From contig OW121742.1 in assembly GCA_933228675.1 (NCBI GenBank), positions 39,159,255 through 39,223,254 on the forward strand: a stretch of 64,000 nt of DNA. The letters run 5' to 3'. Under the pieces are notes generated by a model that saw nothing but the letters and a program-made list of their open reading frames with translations, was not told the DNA's origin and did no database searches. Positions 12,227 through 24,100 of the stretch are shown piece by piece (the first letter of the stretch is position 1; each line of letters begins with the position of its first letter). Made by a program: the position numbers and the translations under genes. Source of the DNA: Stomorhina lunata. Lineage: Eukaryota; Arthropoda; Insecta; Diptera; Rhiniidae.

Positions 12227-12350
12227 GCAGTAGGCAGCCCATACCACCAGTAGCCGATTAATATTTTTAATTTTCGCCAATACCACGATCATTAATTAAA
12301 CTCGTAAAAATGAGTATCAAAATCATTCAGTTGGAATTTGGATGTTAACA
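12227..12350 (+). repeat. Duplicated left flank of a family B array (copy 1)
   Basis: GGCAGCCCATACCACCAG, AGCCGAT, TACCACGATC, TTAATTAAACTCGT and ATGAGTATCAAAAT recur in the same order, with point changes, at about 15548-15655. The flank is followed by a family B array in both places, so flank and array were copied together or one was converted by the other. Confidence 0.85.
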
Positions 12351-14466
12351 GAGTTTTATAGAAAAATTATTAATAAAAAAAATTATTTTCTTTCTTTGGA
12401 AAATTGTTCGATAAAAATTAGATTTTATAGAAAATTTTTCGGTCAAATATTTTTCTGTAAAAATTTTCGATAAAAATATTTGTATATCAAAAAAATTTCA
12501 AATCTTCTATAAAATAATTTTGATGAAAAATTGAAATAGAAAAATTTTTGATAAAAATTTTTTTAACAAAAATTTTCCATAGAAACATTTTTTATCAAAA
12601 ATTTTCCATAGAAAATTTTTTTATCAAAAATTTTCCATAGAAAATTTTTTTATCAAAAATTTTCCATAGAAACATTTTTGATAAAAAAAATTGTCTATAA
12701 AAAAAATTTTGATAAAAAATTTTCTATAGAAAAATTTTTGTAAGAACAGTTTCTATAGAAAAATTTTTGTAAGAAAATTTTCTATAGACAAATTTTTGTA
12801 AGAAAATTTTCTATAGAAAAATTTTTGTAAGAAAATTTTCTATAGAAAGTTTTTGACAAAAAAATTTTCTATAGAAAAATTTTTGACAAAAAAATTTTCT
12901 ATAGAAAATTTTTTATAAAAAAATTTATTTTCTTTCCTTGGAAAGTTGTTAGATAAAAATTAGATTTTATAGAAAATTTTTCGGTAAAAATATTTTTCTG
13001 TAAAAATTTTCGATAAAAATATTTTTATATCAAAAAAATTTAAAATCTTCTATAGAAAAATTTTTGATAAAAAAATTTTCTATTGAAAAATTTTTTGACA
13101 AAAAAATTTTCTATTGAAAAATTTTTGACAAAAAAATTTTCTATAAAAAATTCTTGACAAAAAAATTTTCTGTAGAAAAATTTTTGATAAAAAAATTTTC
13201 TATAGAAAAATGTTTGATAAAAATATTTTCTATAGAAAACTATTTGATAAAAATATTTTCTATAGAAAAATTTTTGATAAAAAATTTTCTATAGAAAACT
13301 TTTTGATAAAAAATTTTCTGTACAAAAATTTTTGTAATAAAATTTTCTATAAAAAAATGTTTGACAAAAAAATTTCTATACAAACATTTTTGACAAAAAA
13401 AATCTTATATAGAAACATTTTTGACAAAAAAATGCTCTATAGAAACATTTTTGATAAAAAAAAAATGCTCTAAAGAAACATTTTTGACAAAAAATGCTCT
13501 ATAGAAACATTTTTGACAAAAAAATGTTCTATAGAAAAATTTTTTGACAAAAAAATGTTCTATAGAAAAACTTTTTGACAAAAAAAATTTTCTATTGAAA
13601 AATCTTTGACAAAAAAGTTTTCTATTGAAAAATTTTTGACAAAAAAGTTTTCTATTGAAAAATTTTTGACAAAAAAGTTTTCTATTGAAAAATTTTTGAC
13701 AAAAAAATTTTCTATTGAAAAATTTTTGACAAAAAAATTTTCTATAGAAAAAATTTTGACAAAAAAATTTTCTATAGAAAAAATTTTGATAAAAATATTT
13801 TCTATAGAAAAATGTTTGATAAAAATATTTTCTATAGAAAAATGTTTGATAAAAATATTTTCTATAGAAAAATGTTTGATAAAAAATTTTCTATAGAAAA
13901 CTTTTTGATAAAAAAAATTTTCTATAGAAAACTTTTTGATAAAAAAATTGTCTATAGAAAACTTTTTGATAAAAAATTTTCTATAGGAAAATTTTTGATA
14001 ACAAATTTTCTATAGGAAAATTTTTGACAAAAAATTTTCTATAGAAAAATTTTTGACAAAAAATTTTCTATAGAAAAATTTTTGACAAAAAATTTTCTAT
14101 AGAAAAATTTTTGACAAAAAAATTTCTATGGAAAAATTTTTGACAAAAAATTTTCTATAGAAAAATTTTTGACAAAAAATTTTCTATAGAAAAATTTTTG
14201 ACTAAAAAATTTTCTATAGAAAAATTTTTGACAAAAAAATTTTCTATAAAAAAGTTTTTGACAAAAAAATTTTCTATAAAAAAATTTTTGACAAAAAAAT
14301 TTTCTATAAAAAAATTTTTGATACAAAAATTTTCTATAAAAAAATTTTTGACAAAAAATTTTTTATAGAAAAATTTTTGACAAAAAAATTTTCTATAAAA
14401 AAATTTTTGATACAAAAATTTTCTATAAAAAAATTTTTGATAAAAAAAAATTCTATACAAAAATTA
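12351..14466 (+). repeat. Satellite family B array (copy 1)
   Basis: Tandem ~30-bp monomers: palindrome TTTTCTATAGAAAA, then ATTTTTGA(T/C)AAAAAA. Early copies (12351-12560) are degenerate. Variants include GTAAGAAAA linkers (12740-12850), AACATTTTTGAC (13380-13520), TTGAAAAATTTTTGAC (13590-13740) and AATGTTTGATAAAAAT (13800-13880), each clustered in neighbouring monomers. Because 30 is divisible by three, long frames stay open and give ten-residue periodic peptides, which I treat as an artefact. Confidence 0.95.
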
Positions 14467-15547
14467 TAGCTAATCTCCATTAAGGGACACCCTAAAACAC
14501 ACAAATTTCTTTATAAATACATCAAACTATTTTATTCATTCATATATAAAATTTAAATACTAAACCTTTACGATTCGTTACCGATAAATTCTGTCCATCT
14601 CCTCATGTTACTTATGTTAGTTAGTCGCATTTTAACATAAAACATTGATTAACTGATTTGTATCGCATTTAATGTAACATAAAAGAAACAGTTCAAAGTC
14701 CCATTACAATTTAAGCGACAAACTTCTAATAAATTCGACTAAATATTATCATCTATTTAATTCTATGATTCTTTTACTATTTTCTCTACTCCATTGATTT
14801 TTATAGCCTCTGTCTGCTATGTCTTATAGGCTATTGTACTCGTTCCTATATCTATTCGTACTAAATTAAAAATTAACATTTTAAATTTGAAATTCTTGGA
14901 CAAAATTCTTGGAATTCATTGTTAAATTGATATTGCATTCTCTGTAAATAACAATCAAGTAAATTTGAAATTTTCTTTTTTTTTTATTTAAAAATTAAAA
15001 TTTATTTGATTTCTTTGGAATGGAAAAAGTCCCGACGACCGTCACAGAATTGAAAGATGTAAAAAAAGAGTTAATGGAATGCATAAATTAAATGATAATT
15101 AAAGATTCATAGTATTTTTTTCCCTCAAATTTTACTACGGTGGTCATTAGATGGAAGATCTATTAACCTACATACAATATGTATGTATGAATGTTATATG
15201 GTTGGGAAATTTCGTTTTGGTTTTTTTATAAGGAAAAGTGTGTGAATTGTTTGACCGATCCAAAGTGGGCGGTAGTGTTATTTAAAGAGGTACTTAATTT
15301 GATTAATGCTCTTGACGCCAGTTTAAGTTACCAAGAGAAGGTGTGTAGAAAATACTTATAGTTAGAAATTAATTATTTCTTAACGATCTTCTTTTAGTCG
15401 TATATTTTCTAGTATGTACTCGCTTTGAGAAGATTTGTGATATTTTCTTAAAGAGTAATTCTTAAATTTTTTGTCCCACTCTATAATGTTACCAGCTTAG
15501 ATTTTGGTGGAATACATGAATAAAATTATATGGTTTATATTCAGGAG
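14467..15547. other. Single-copy-looking spacer
   Basis: A/T-rich sequence without a recognisable gene. No clear repeat was seen beyond short poly-T tracts (about 14970-14990) and a TATG run at about 15177-15187. Confidence 0.45.
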
Positions 15548-15897
15548 AAGGCAGCCGATACCACCAGAAGCCGATGATTTTTTTTAATTTTTGTAAATAT
15601 CACGATCCTTAATAAAACTCGTGAAATGAGTATTAAAATAATACAGCTGGAATTTGTGCCGCTTTACTAAAGAAAAGAAAAAAACAAAAAAGGCAAGAAA
15701 CAAATCAAAATTCAATTTATAGCAACAAAATACATGGTTTGAGAGAACAGAGAGAAATATAATCTCAAACATTGTTGCCACTATTATTTTTGTAAACATT
15801 TGAAATATTTTTGTAAATATTGGGAATATTTTTTAAAACAGAAATAAATTCTAATATTAAACAATTTTAGATTTTTAAATTTTTTAGATATTTAGAA
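15548..15897 (+). repeat. Duplicated left flank of a family B array (copy 2)
   Basis: The first part repeats the flank at 12227-12350 (GCAGCCGATACCACCAG, TATCACGATCCTTAAT, AAACTCGTGAAATGAG). After about 15660 comes roughly 240 bp absent from copy 1 (AAAGAAAAGAAAAAAAC and following). Sequence resembling copy 1 then resumes near 15900. Either copy 2 gained an insertion or copy 1 lost it. Confidence 0.8.
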
Positions 15898-17135
15898 CCA
15901 AAAATTTTTTTATAGAAAAATTTTTATTAAAAATATTTTTCTTTAGAAAATTGTTCAATAAAAATTATATTTTATAGAAAATTTTTCGATAAAAGTATTT
16001 TTCTGTTAAAATTTTCGATAAAAATGTTTTATATCAAAAAATTTTTATAACTTCTATCGAAAAACTTTTGATAAAAAAAATTTTCCATAGAAAATTGTTG
16101 ATAAAAAAATTTTTATAGAAAATTTAAAAAAAAAAAAATTTCTATAAAAAAATTTCTAATAGAAAAATTTTTGATAAAAATAAATATAAAAATTGTTTGA
16201 TAAAAACATAATTCATAGAAAAATTTTGAAAAAAATTTTCTATAGAAAAATTTTTTATAAACAAATTTTCTATAGAAAAATATTTTGATGAAAAAATTTT
16301 CTATAGAAAAATATTTGACAAAAAAATTTTCTATAGAAAAATTTTGATAAAAATAAATATAGAAAAGTTATTGATAAAAACATATTCCATAGAAAAATTT
16401 GTGTAATAAAATTTTCTATAGAAAAACTTTTGTAAAAAAATTTTCTATAGAAAATTTTTGATAAGATAATTTTCTATAGAAAAATTTTTGATTAAAAAAA
16501 TTTTCTATAGAAAAATTTTTGATAAAAAAATTTTCTATAGAAAATTTTTTGATAAAAAATTTTCTAAAGAAAAATTTTTGATAAAAAAATTTTCTATAGA
16601 AAAATTTTTGATAAAAACATATTTAATAGAAAAGTTTCTGATTTAAAATATTTTTATAGAGAAATTTTTGATAAAAAAAATTTCTACAGAAAAATATTTA
16701 ATAAAAAAATTATAGAAAAATTTTTTATTAAAAAAAACTATAGAAAAATTTTTGATGAAAAAATTTTCTATCTAAAAATTCTTGGCAATAAAACTATAGA
16801 AAAATTTTTGATAAAAAAATTTTCTATAGAAAAATTTTTGACAAAAAATTTATATAGAAAAATTTTTGATAAAAAAAATTAAGAAAAATTTTTGATAAAA
16901 AAAAGTGTAGAAAAATTGTTGATAACAAATTTTTGATGAAAAAATTTTCTATAGAAAAAATTTTTATAGAAAAATTTTAGATAAAAAAATTTTCTATAGA
17001 AAAATTTTTGATAAAAAAATTTTCTATAGAAAAATTTTTGATAAAAAAATTTTCTATAGAAACATTTTTGATAAAAAAATTTTCTACAGAAAAATTTTTG
17101 ATAAAAAAATTTTTGTAAAGAAATTTTTGTAAAAA
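15898..17135 (+). repeat. Satellite family B array (copy 2)
   Basis: Tandem ~30-bp monomers built on TTTTCTATAGAAAAATTTTT and GATAAAAAA. The first copies match the degenerate start of the first B array (TTGTTC(G/A)ATAAAAATTA, TTTTTCGATAAAA), supporting common origin. Several monomers are shortened to give the TATAGAAAAATTTTTGAT variant. At 17135-17160 the array switches sharply to family C monomers. Confidence 0.95.
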
Positions 17136-18390
17136 AGTTTTCTATTTTTACGATAGGAAGACATTTTTATAGAAAAGTTGACGATAGGAAGACATTTCTA
17201 TAGAAAAGTTGACGATAGGAAGACATTTCTATAGAAAAGTTGACGATAGAAAGACATTTCTATAGAAAAGCTGACAATGCGAAGATATTTCTATAGAAAA
17301 ATTGACGATAGGAAGACATTTATACAGAAAAATTGACGATAGGAAGACATTTCTATGGAAAAATTGACGATTGGAATGCATTTCTATAGAAAAGTTGACG
17401 ATAGGAAGACATTTCTTTAGAAAAGTTGAAGATAGGAAGACATTTCTATAGAAAAGTTGACGATAGAAAGACATTTCTATAGAAAAGCTGACAATGCGAA
17501 GATATTTCTATAGAAAAATTGACGATATGAAGACATTTATACAGAAAAATTGACGATAGGAAGACATTTCTATGGAAAAATTGACGATTGGAATACATTT
17601 CTATAGAAAAGTTGACGATAGGAAGACATTTCTTTAGAAAAGTTGAAGATAGGAAGACATTTCTATAGAAAAGTTGACGATAGGAAGACATTTCTATGGA
17701 AAAGTTGACGATAGGAAGACATTTCTATAGAAAAGTTGACGATAGGAAGACATTTCTATAGAAAAGTTGACGATAGGAAGACATTTCTATAGAAAAGTTG
17801 ACGATAGGAAGACATTTCTATAGAAAAGTTGACGATAGGAAGACATTTCTATAGAAAAGTTGACGATAGGAAGACATTTCTATAGAAAAGTTGACGATAG
17901 GAAGACATTTCTATAGAAAAGTTGACGATAGGAAGACATTTCTATAGAAAAGTTGACGATAGGAAGACATTTCTATAGAAAAGTTGACGATAGGAAGACA
18001 TTTCTATAGAAAAGTTGACGATAGGAAGACATTTCTATAGAAAAGTTGACGATAGGAAGACATTTCTATAGAAAAGTTGACGATAGGAAGACATTTCTAT
18101 AGAAAAGTTGACGTTAGGAAATATTTTCTATAAAAAAGTTGACGCTAGGAGGTTATTTCTATAGAAAAGATTAAGTTGACCTTATTAAGTCTTTTCTATA
18201 GAAAAGTCTTTTCTATAGAAAAGTTGATGATCTTTTCTTTTCTATAGAAAAGTTGAAGTTTGGAAGTTTTTTCTTTAGAAAAGTTGTTCTTTAGAAAAGT
18301 TGAGGATACGAATACTTTTCTATAGAAAATATGATGAATTCTGTTGTATAAAAAAGTTAATGATTGGAAAACATTTTTTAAAAGAGTTAA
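17136..18390 (+). repeat. Satellite family C array (copy 1)
   Basis: Tandem 31-bp monomers: GACGATAGGAAGACATTTC, then TATAGAAAAGTT. About 17690-18110 is almost perfectly uniform. The left third contains variants (ACAATGCGAAGATATTTC, ATTGACGATTGGAATGC) arranged in a 217-bp duplicated block. After about 18115 the array degenerates (GTTAGGAAATATTTTC, GTCTTTTCTATAG) and grades into family B. Confidence 0.96.
17240..17691. repeat. 217-bp higher-order unit (7 x 31 bp) in family C
   Basis: The ordered set of variant monomers (AAGCTGACAATGCGAAGATA, then TATACAGAAAAATTGACGAT, TATGGAAAAATTGACGATTG, TTCTTTAGAAAAGTTGAAGA) occurs twice with an offset of 217 bp, which is seven monomers. The two copies differ by a few point changes, for example GGAATGC versus GGAATAC. 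Confidence 0.9.
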
Positions 18391-18745
18391 TTATTAGACG
18401 ATATTTATATAGAAAATTTTCTATAAAAAATTTTTTGATACAAAAATTTTCTATAGAAAAATTTTTGATAAAAAATGTTCTATAGAAAAATTTTTGATAA
18501 AAGAATTTTCTATAGAAAAATTTTTGATAAAAAAATTTTCTATAGAAAAATTTTTAATAAAAAAATACAGAAAATTTTTTTAAGAAAAAATTTTTGATAA
18601 AAATATTTTCTTTAGAAAAATTTTTGATAAAAATATTTTCTTTAGAAAAATTTTTGATAAAAAAATTCTCTATAGAAAATTTTTGATAAAAAATTTTTCG
18701 ATAGAAAAATTTTTGATAAAATATTAAAAAAAAATGGAGTAGAAA
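18391..18745 (+). repeat. Satellite family B array (copy 3, short)
   Basis: Around twelve monomers of the TTTTCTATAGAAAAATTTTTGATAAAAAA type, with local variants containing CTTTAGAAAA and CGATAGAAAA. It follows directly on degenerate family C monomers, so B and C interdigitate here as B-C-B. Confidence 0.93.
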
Positions 18746-21165
18746 ACTTTTTCGTTTTAAAACGTTAGAACTATACATTGAAAAAAATACATATTTTAGT
18801 TAAAAGTATAAAAAAAACGGCAACACTGCCGAGTATTTTTTTGTTCTGTTCTCTTTGCGCCGACCCGTGCTTATATATCATAAAGTCTCCCAAAATTGGC
18901 CGTCTCTGGTATTTTTGTAAAAAATTGCCAATGTTTACGACTCAATAACTTCTGAAGTTGTCAGATTTTAATAAATTTGAAGTCGTTGGAAAGGATATTA
19001 ATTCTTCTTTTAGATAATCAAATAAAATGTATCTATTATCATATCTCAATTTTCTACCTTTGTCATGAAAAATGTCCTTTATACTGAAAAACGGTCTTTT
19101 AATTTTCTTAATTTTTCTTTACAGTAAATATGCAACTAAGTTGCCTTGATTCAGTAAAAATTTTGTTATCGACTGACCAGGGGTTCTGAAGTTACGGCGA
19201 TTTTTCTTTATCAATATACAAAATTTTTTGCAAAATAATTGGGTTTTAATAGAACGATACTGACAAATTATGAATTAACTATTCACCTGCTCATTGGTTG
19301 GCTGTGGTTTTCGAGATATTGAGCATTTTGTGTTTCTGCTAGAAACCTAGTGTTTTGCGATATTTTGTTAAAAAGTGTGAAGTGGTGCTAGAACATCTTC
19401 ATTATTTTTCTGGTTCTGGATTCTTTAGAAGTTGTGCTTTCCTTTAAGTATAACAGCAGTTTTATATCTGCTGGATGCCGTTGGCATTCGGCATCAAACA
19501 CAAAATTTCCAACTTTTCAGTTTTGACTGCGTAGTTTTCAGAACAGCAAATCAATTTAATTTTTGAATTATTAAACGTAAACTAGATACTTTATTGTTTC
19601 AAATTGCTATTAAGATTCCGAATCCGTTGACCAGGGGAGTTACTCCGTAACTCCATTTGAAAGAAATTCTTTTCGAAACTCAATGCTTTAATCATACAAA
19701 TTCGAACAATTTTATTTTCGAATCGAGATACGGAGTAACCCCCAGTTTCAGAGATATCTTAAAACATACATACAATTTTTTTATAGTTCGAAAAAAATTA
19801 AAATCTGTATAAAAAAAATTTAAATTATTTTTTTAATATTTCTGAAACTGGTCAACGGACTTAGAATCTTAAGAGCTTTTTTTAAACAAAATCAAAGAGT
19901 TTAAAATTATAATTTTAATTTCGAACTTTCTCAGAATCATTATTCTACACAAAAAATCATGTCCTATTTTCAGTACAAGAACCATTTCATTCTTGATAGC
20001 AGCTTTCAATAGCCAACCTGTACATTCAGAAAAACGAGTCATAAGTCCCTAGAAAAATACGAAAGTTCGTCAAAATCATTCAAATGTTGAAAAATTCAAA
20101 ATGTCTGATATTTTTTACGATCAATTTAAAATCTACATAAAATGGCGATCATATATTTCTCTTTGTTAACTTAAAATTACAAATAACTCAAAAATTTTCT
20201 ACTTTTACTCTTCGAACAACAATTGAGCTGAAAAAAAAAAGAAATGAAGAGCAAGTGATTTTCGGACTTACTAATACCAGAAGACCAGACAGAGATCGGT
20301 TGATATTACTCGGTCAGTCTGTCGGTTCGATCAAATGTTTAGAAAATAATAGTGATCGTCGTGTATCGTATCATGTCGATCGATCGATTTCTTAGCTCTT
20401 TTCTTTATTCAATTTTAATTTAAGCACTAACCGACTGAGTGTGTAGCTTTTTTGATATAATCGTATTAAAATATTTCATTTCTTTTCTTTATTGTTGTTG
20501 TTGTTATTGTTGTGTTCTGTTTTTGTTTTTATTGACGGTTTTTAATGTGTTGATCAGATCGGATCGATGTATAGATCAATGTGGATGTTACTCGTATTGT
20601 TGTTGTTGTTGTTGGCTCCACTCAGCAGGGAAATTGGTTTAATCTAATTGGTCAAACGATCGTATTTCGTTAATGCGTCGTATACGACGACATTTTTTTT
20701 ATTTAAATATTTATTGCTGTTACTTTTTTTGTGTGTTGTTGTTGTGGTTGTTGTCTTCAATTTTGTCATCAAAAGCTTTTGAACATTGTATTTTCTTTTG
20801 ATTCCATTTCTTTTTTTTCGTTTTTGTTGTTTATTGTTTAAGCTACAACAAAAAATGTAAATACTTTTTTTCTGTAAATTTATTTCATTACTAATAAATT
20901 GATTGGTAGTAATGGTAAATAATTTAAATTTGTCTTAAAATCCCCCCCTCACAAAAAAAAAGAATTATAACAAACTCGTGGTCATTAAATACATGTGGTG
21001 TTGGTATAATTGTCGGTAAAATTTTAGATATTGTTTCTTTTATTTTTGTTGTTGCCTACGGCTTTTAAATTTATGACCAGGCGTTTAACTTTAACACAAG
21101 TTTGATTAAAAGGTGTTTATGAATGGCCAACACACATTAAAAAGATTAACATAGAAAAAGCATTC
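18746..21165. other. Single-copy-looking spacer, 2.4 kb
   Basis: No gene is recognised. It holds a small hairpin CGGCA-ACAC-TGCCG near 18820-18833, the inverted-repeat structure at 19607-19875, and GTT/TTG simple repeats at about 20490-20510, 20600-20614 and 20734-20750. The short frame over 20439-20642 is Cys/Leu-rich because of those repeats and is not supported as coding. Confidence 0.45.
19607..19875. repeat. Inverted repeat with internal hairpin
   Basis: Left arm 19607-19634 and right arm 19848-19875 are reverse complements at about 24 of 28 positions, centred on TCCGTTGACCAG / CTGGTCAACGGA. Just inside the left arm is a perfect 8-bp stem, GGAGTTAC-TCC-GTAACTCC (19637-19655). Its sequence is answered again by TACGGAGTAACC at 19729-19740. 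A related GACCAGGGGTTCTGAAGTTA word occurs near 19178. It may be part of a foldback element. Confidence 0.7.
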
Positions 21166-24100
21166 TAAAGAAATATAATCTTATCGTCAACTCTTTAAAG
21201 AAATGTCTTCAATCATCAACTTTAATACACAACTTTTCTATAGAAAAGACTTCCTATTGGTAACTTTTTTATAGAAAATACCCTATAACGTCAACTTTTC
21301 TATAAAAAAAAACTTCCTATCCTCAACTTTTCTATAAAACTGTCTTCCTAACGTCAACTTTTCTATAGAAAAGACTTCCTAACGTCAACTTTTCTATAGA
21401 AAAGACTTCCTAACGTCAACTTTTCTATAGAAAAGACTTCCTAACGTCAACTTTTCTATAGAAAAGACTTCCTAACGTCAACTTTTCTATAGAAAAGACT
21501 TTCTAACGTCAACTTTTCTATAGAAAAGTCTTCCTAACGCCAACTTTTCTATACAAAACAGACTTCCTAACGTCAACTTTTCTATAGAAAAGACTTCCTA
21601 TCGTCAACTTTTCTATAGAAAAGACTTCCTAACGTCAACTTTTCTATAAAACTGTTTTCCTAACGTCAACTTTTCTATAGAAATGTCTTCTTAACGTCAA
21701 GTTTTCTATAGTAAAGTCCTCCTAACGTCAACTTTTCTATAGAAATGTCTTCCTAACGTCAACTTTTCTATAGAAACGTCTTCCTAACGTCAACTTTTCT
21801 ATAGAAATGTCTTCCTAGCGTCAACTTTTCCATGAAATATCTTCCTAACGTCAACTTTTCTATAGAAATGTCTTCCTATCGTCAACATTTCTATACAAAT
21901 GTCTTCCTATCCTCAACTTTTATACAGAAATGTCTTCCTATCGTCAACTTTTCTATAGAAATGTCTTCCTATCGTTAACTTTTCTATAGAAATGTCTTAC
22001 TCTCATCAACTTTTTTATAGAAATGTCTTCCTATCATCAACTTTTCTATAGAAATGTCTTCCTAACGTCAACTTTTCTATAGAAATGTCTACCTAACGTC
22101 AACTTTTCTATAGAAATGTCTTCCTAGCGTCAACTTTTCCATAGAAATATCTTCCTAACGTCAGTTTTTCTATAGAAATGTCTTCACATCGTCAACATTT
22201 CTATACAAATGTCTTCATATCCTCAGCTTTTATACACAAATGTCTTCCTATCGTCAACTTTTCTATAGAAATCATCAACTTTTCTATAGAAATGTCTTCC
22301 TATCGTCAACTTTTCTATAGAAATGTCTTCCTATCGTCAACTTTTCTATAGAAATGTCTTCCTATCGTCAACTTTTCTATAGAAATGTCTTCCTATCATC
22401 AACTTTTCTCTAGGAATGTCTTCCTATCGTCAACTTTTATATAGAAATGTATTATTATTTCTATAGAAATGTCTTCCTATCGTCAACTTTTCTATAGAAA
22501 TGTCTTCCTATCGTCAACTTTTCTATAGAAATGTCTTAATATCGTCAACTTTTCTATAGAAATGTCTTCTTATAGTCAACTTTTTTATACAAATATCTTC
22601 CTATCGTCAACTTTTCTACAGAAATGTCTTCCCATTGTGAACTTTTCTATAGAAATATCTTCCTATAGTCAACTTTTCTATAGAAATGTCTTGCTATCGT
22701 CAACTTTTCTATAGAAATGTCATCCTGTCGTCAGCTTTTCTATAGAAATGTTATCTTATCTTCGACTTTTCTATAGAATAGTCTTCCTAACGTCAACTTT
22801 TATATAAAAATGTCTTCCTATCGTCAATTTTTCTATAGAAATGTCTTCCTGTCGTCAAATTTTCTCTAGAAATGTCTTCCTATCGTCAAATTTTCTCTAG
22901 AAATGTCTTCCTATCGTCAACTTTTCTGTAGAAATGTCTTCCTATCGTCAATTTTTCTATAGAAATGTCTTCCTATCGTCAACTTTTCTATAGAAATGTC
23001 TTCCTATCGTCAACTTTTCTATAGAAATGTCTTCCTATCGTCAACTTTTCTATAGAAATGTCTTCCTATCGTCAACTTTTCTATAGAAATGTCTTCCTAT
23101 CGTCAACTTTTCTATAGAAATGTCTTCCTATCGTCAACTTTTCTATAGAAATGTCTTCCTTTCGTCAACTTTTCTATAGAAATGTCTTCCTATCGTCAAC
23201 TTTTCTATAGAAATGTCTTCCTATCGTCAACTTTTCTATAGAAATGTCTTCCTATCGTCAACTTTTCTATAGAAATGTCTTCCTATTGTCAACTTTTCTA
23301 TAGAAATGTCTTCCTATCGTCAACTTTTCTATAGAAATGTCTTCCTAACGTCAACTTTTCTATAGAAACGTCTTCCTAACGTCAACTTTTCTATAGAAAT
23401 GTCTTCCTAGCGTCAACTTTTCCATGAAATATCTTCCTAACGTCAACTTTTCTATAGAAATGTCTTCCTATCGTCAACATTTCTATACAAATGTCTTCCT
23501 ATCCTCAACTTTTATACAGAAATGTCTTCCTATCGTCAACTTTTCTATAGAAATGTCTTCCTATCGTTAACTTTTCTATAGAAATGTCTTACTCTCATCA
23601 ACTTTTTTATAGAAATGTCTTCCTATCATCAACTTTTCTATAGAAATGTCTTCCTAACGTCAACTTTTCTATAGAAATGTCTACCTAACGTCAACTTTTC
23701 TATAGAAATGTCTTCCTAGCGTCAACTTTTCCATAGAAATATCTTCCTAACGTCAGTTTTTCTATAGAAATGTCTTCACATCGTCAACATTTCTATACAA
23801 ATGTCTTCATATCCTCAGCTTTTATACACAAATGTCTTCCTATCGTCAACTTTTCTATAGAAATCATCAACTTTTCTATAGAAATGTCTTCCTATCGTCA
23901 ACTTTTCTATAGAAATGTCTTCCTATCGTCAACTTTTCTATAGAAATGTCTTCCTATCGTCAACTTTTCTATAGAAATGTCTTCCTATCATCAACTTTTC
24001 TCTAGGAATGTCTTCCTATCGTCAACTTTTATATAGAAATGTATTATTATTTCTATAGAAATGTCTTCCTATCGTCAACTTTTCTATAGAAATGTCTTCC

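Noticed and set aside
13210..14460. Long periodic open frames in family B arrays on both strands (ten-residue repeats such as KFSIEKFLTK)
   Set aside because: The 30-bp period keeps any frame open once it has no stop. The peptides merely translate the satellite, in several frames and both strands, with no start context or complexity.
17229..17691. Two 81-codon minus-strand frames in family C
   Set aside because: They are the translated 217-bp duplication of satellite monomers, not a duplicated gene.
12351..18745. Heat-shock elements (GAA-NN-TTC) in the satellites
   Set aside because: The core gives TTC-N4-GAA, which has the wrong spacing for the nGAAn/nTTCn array.
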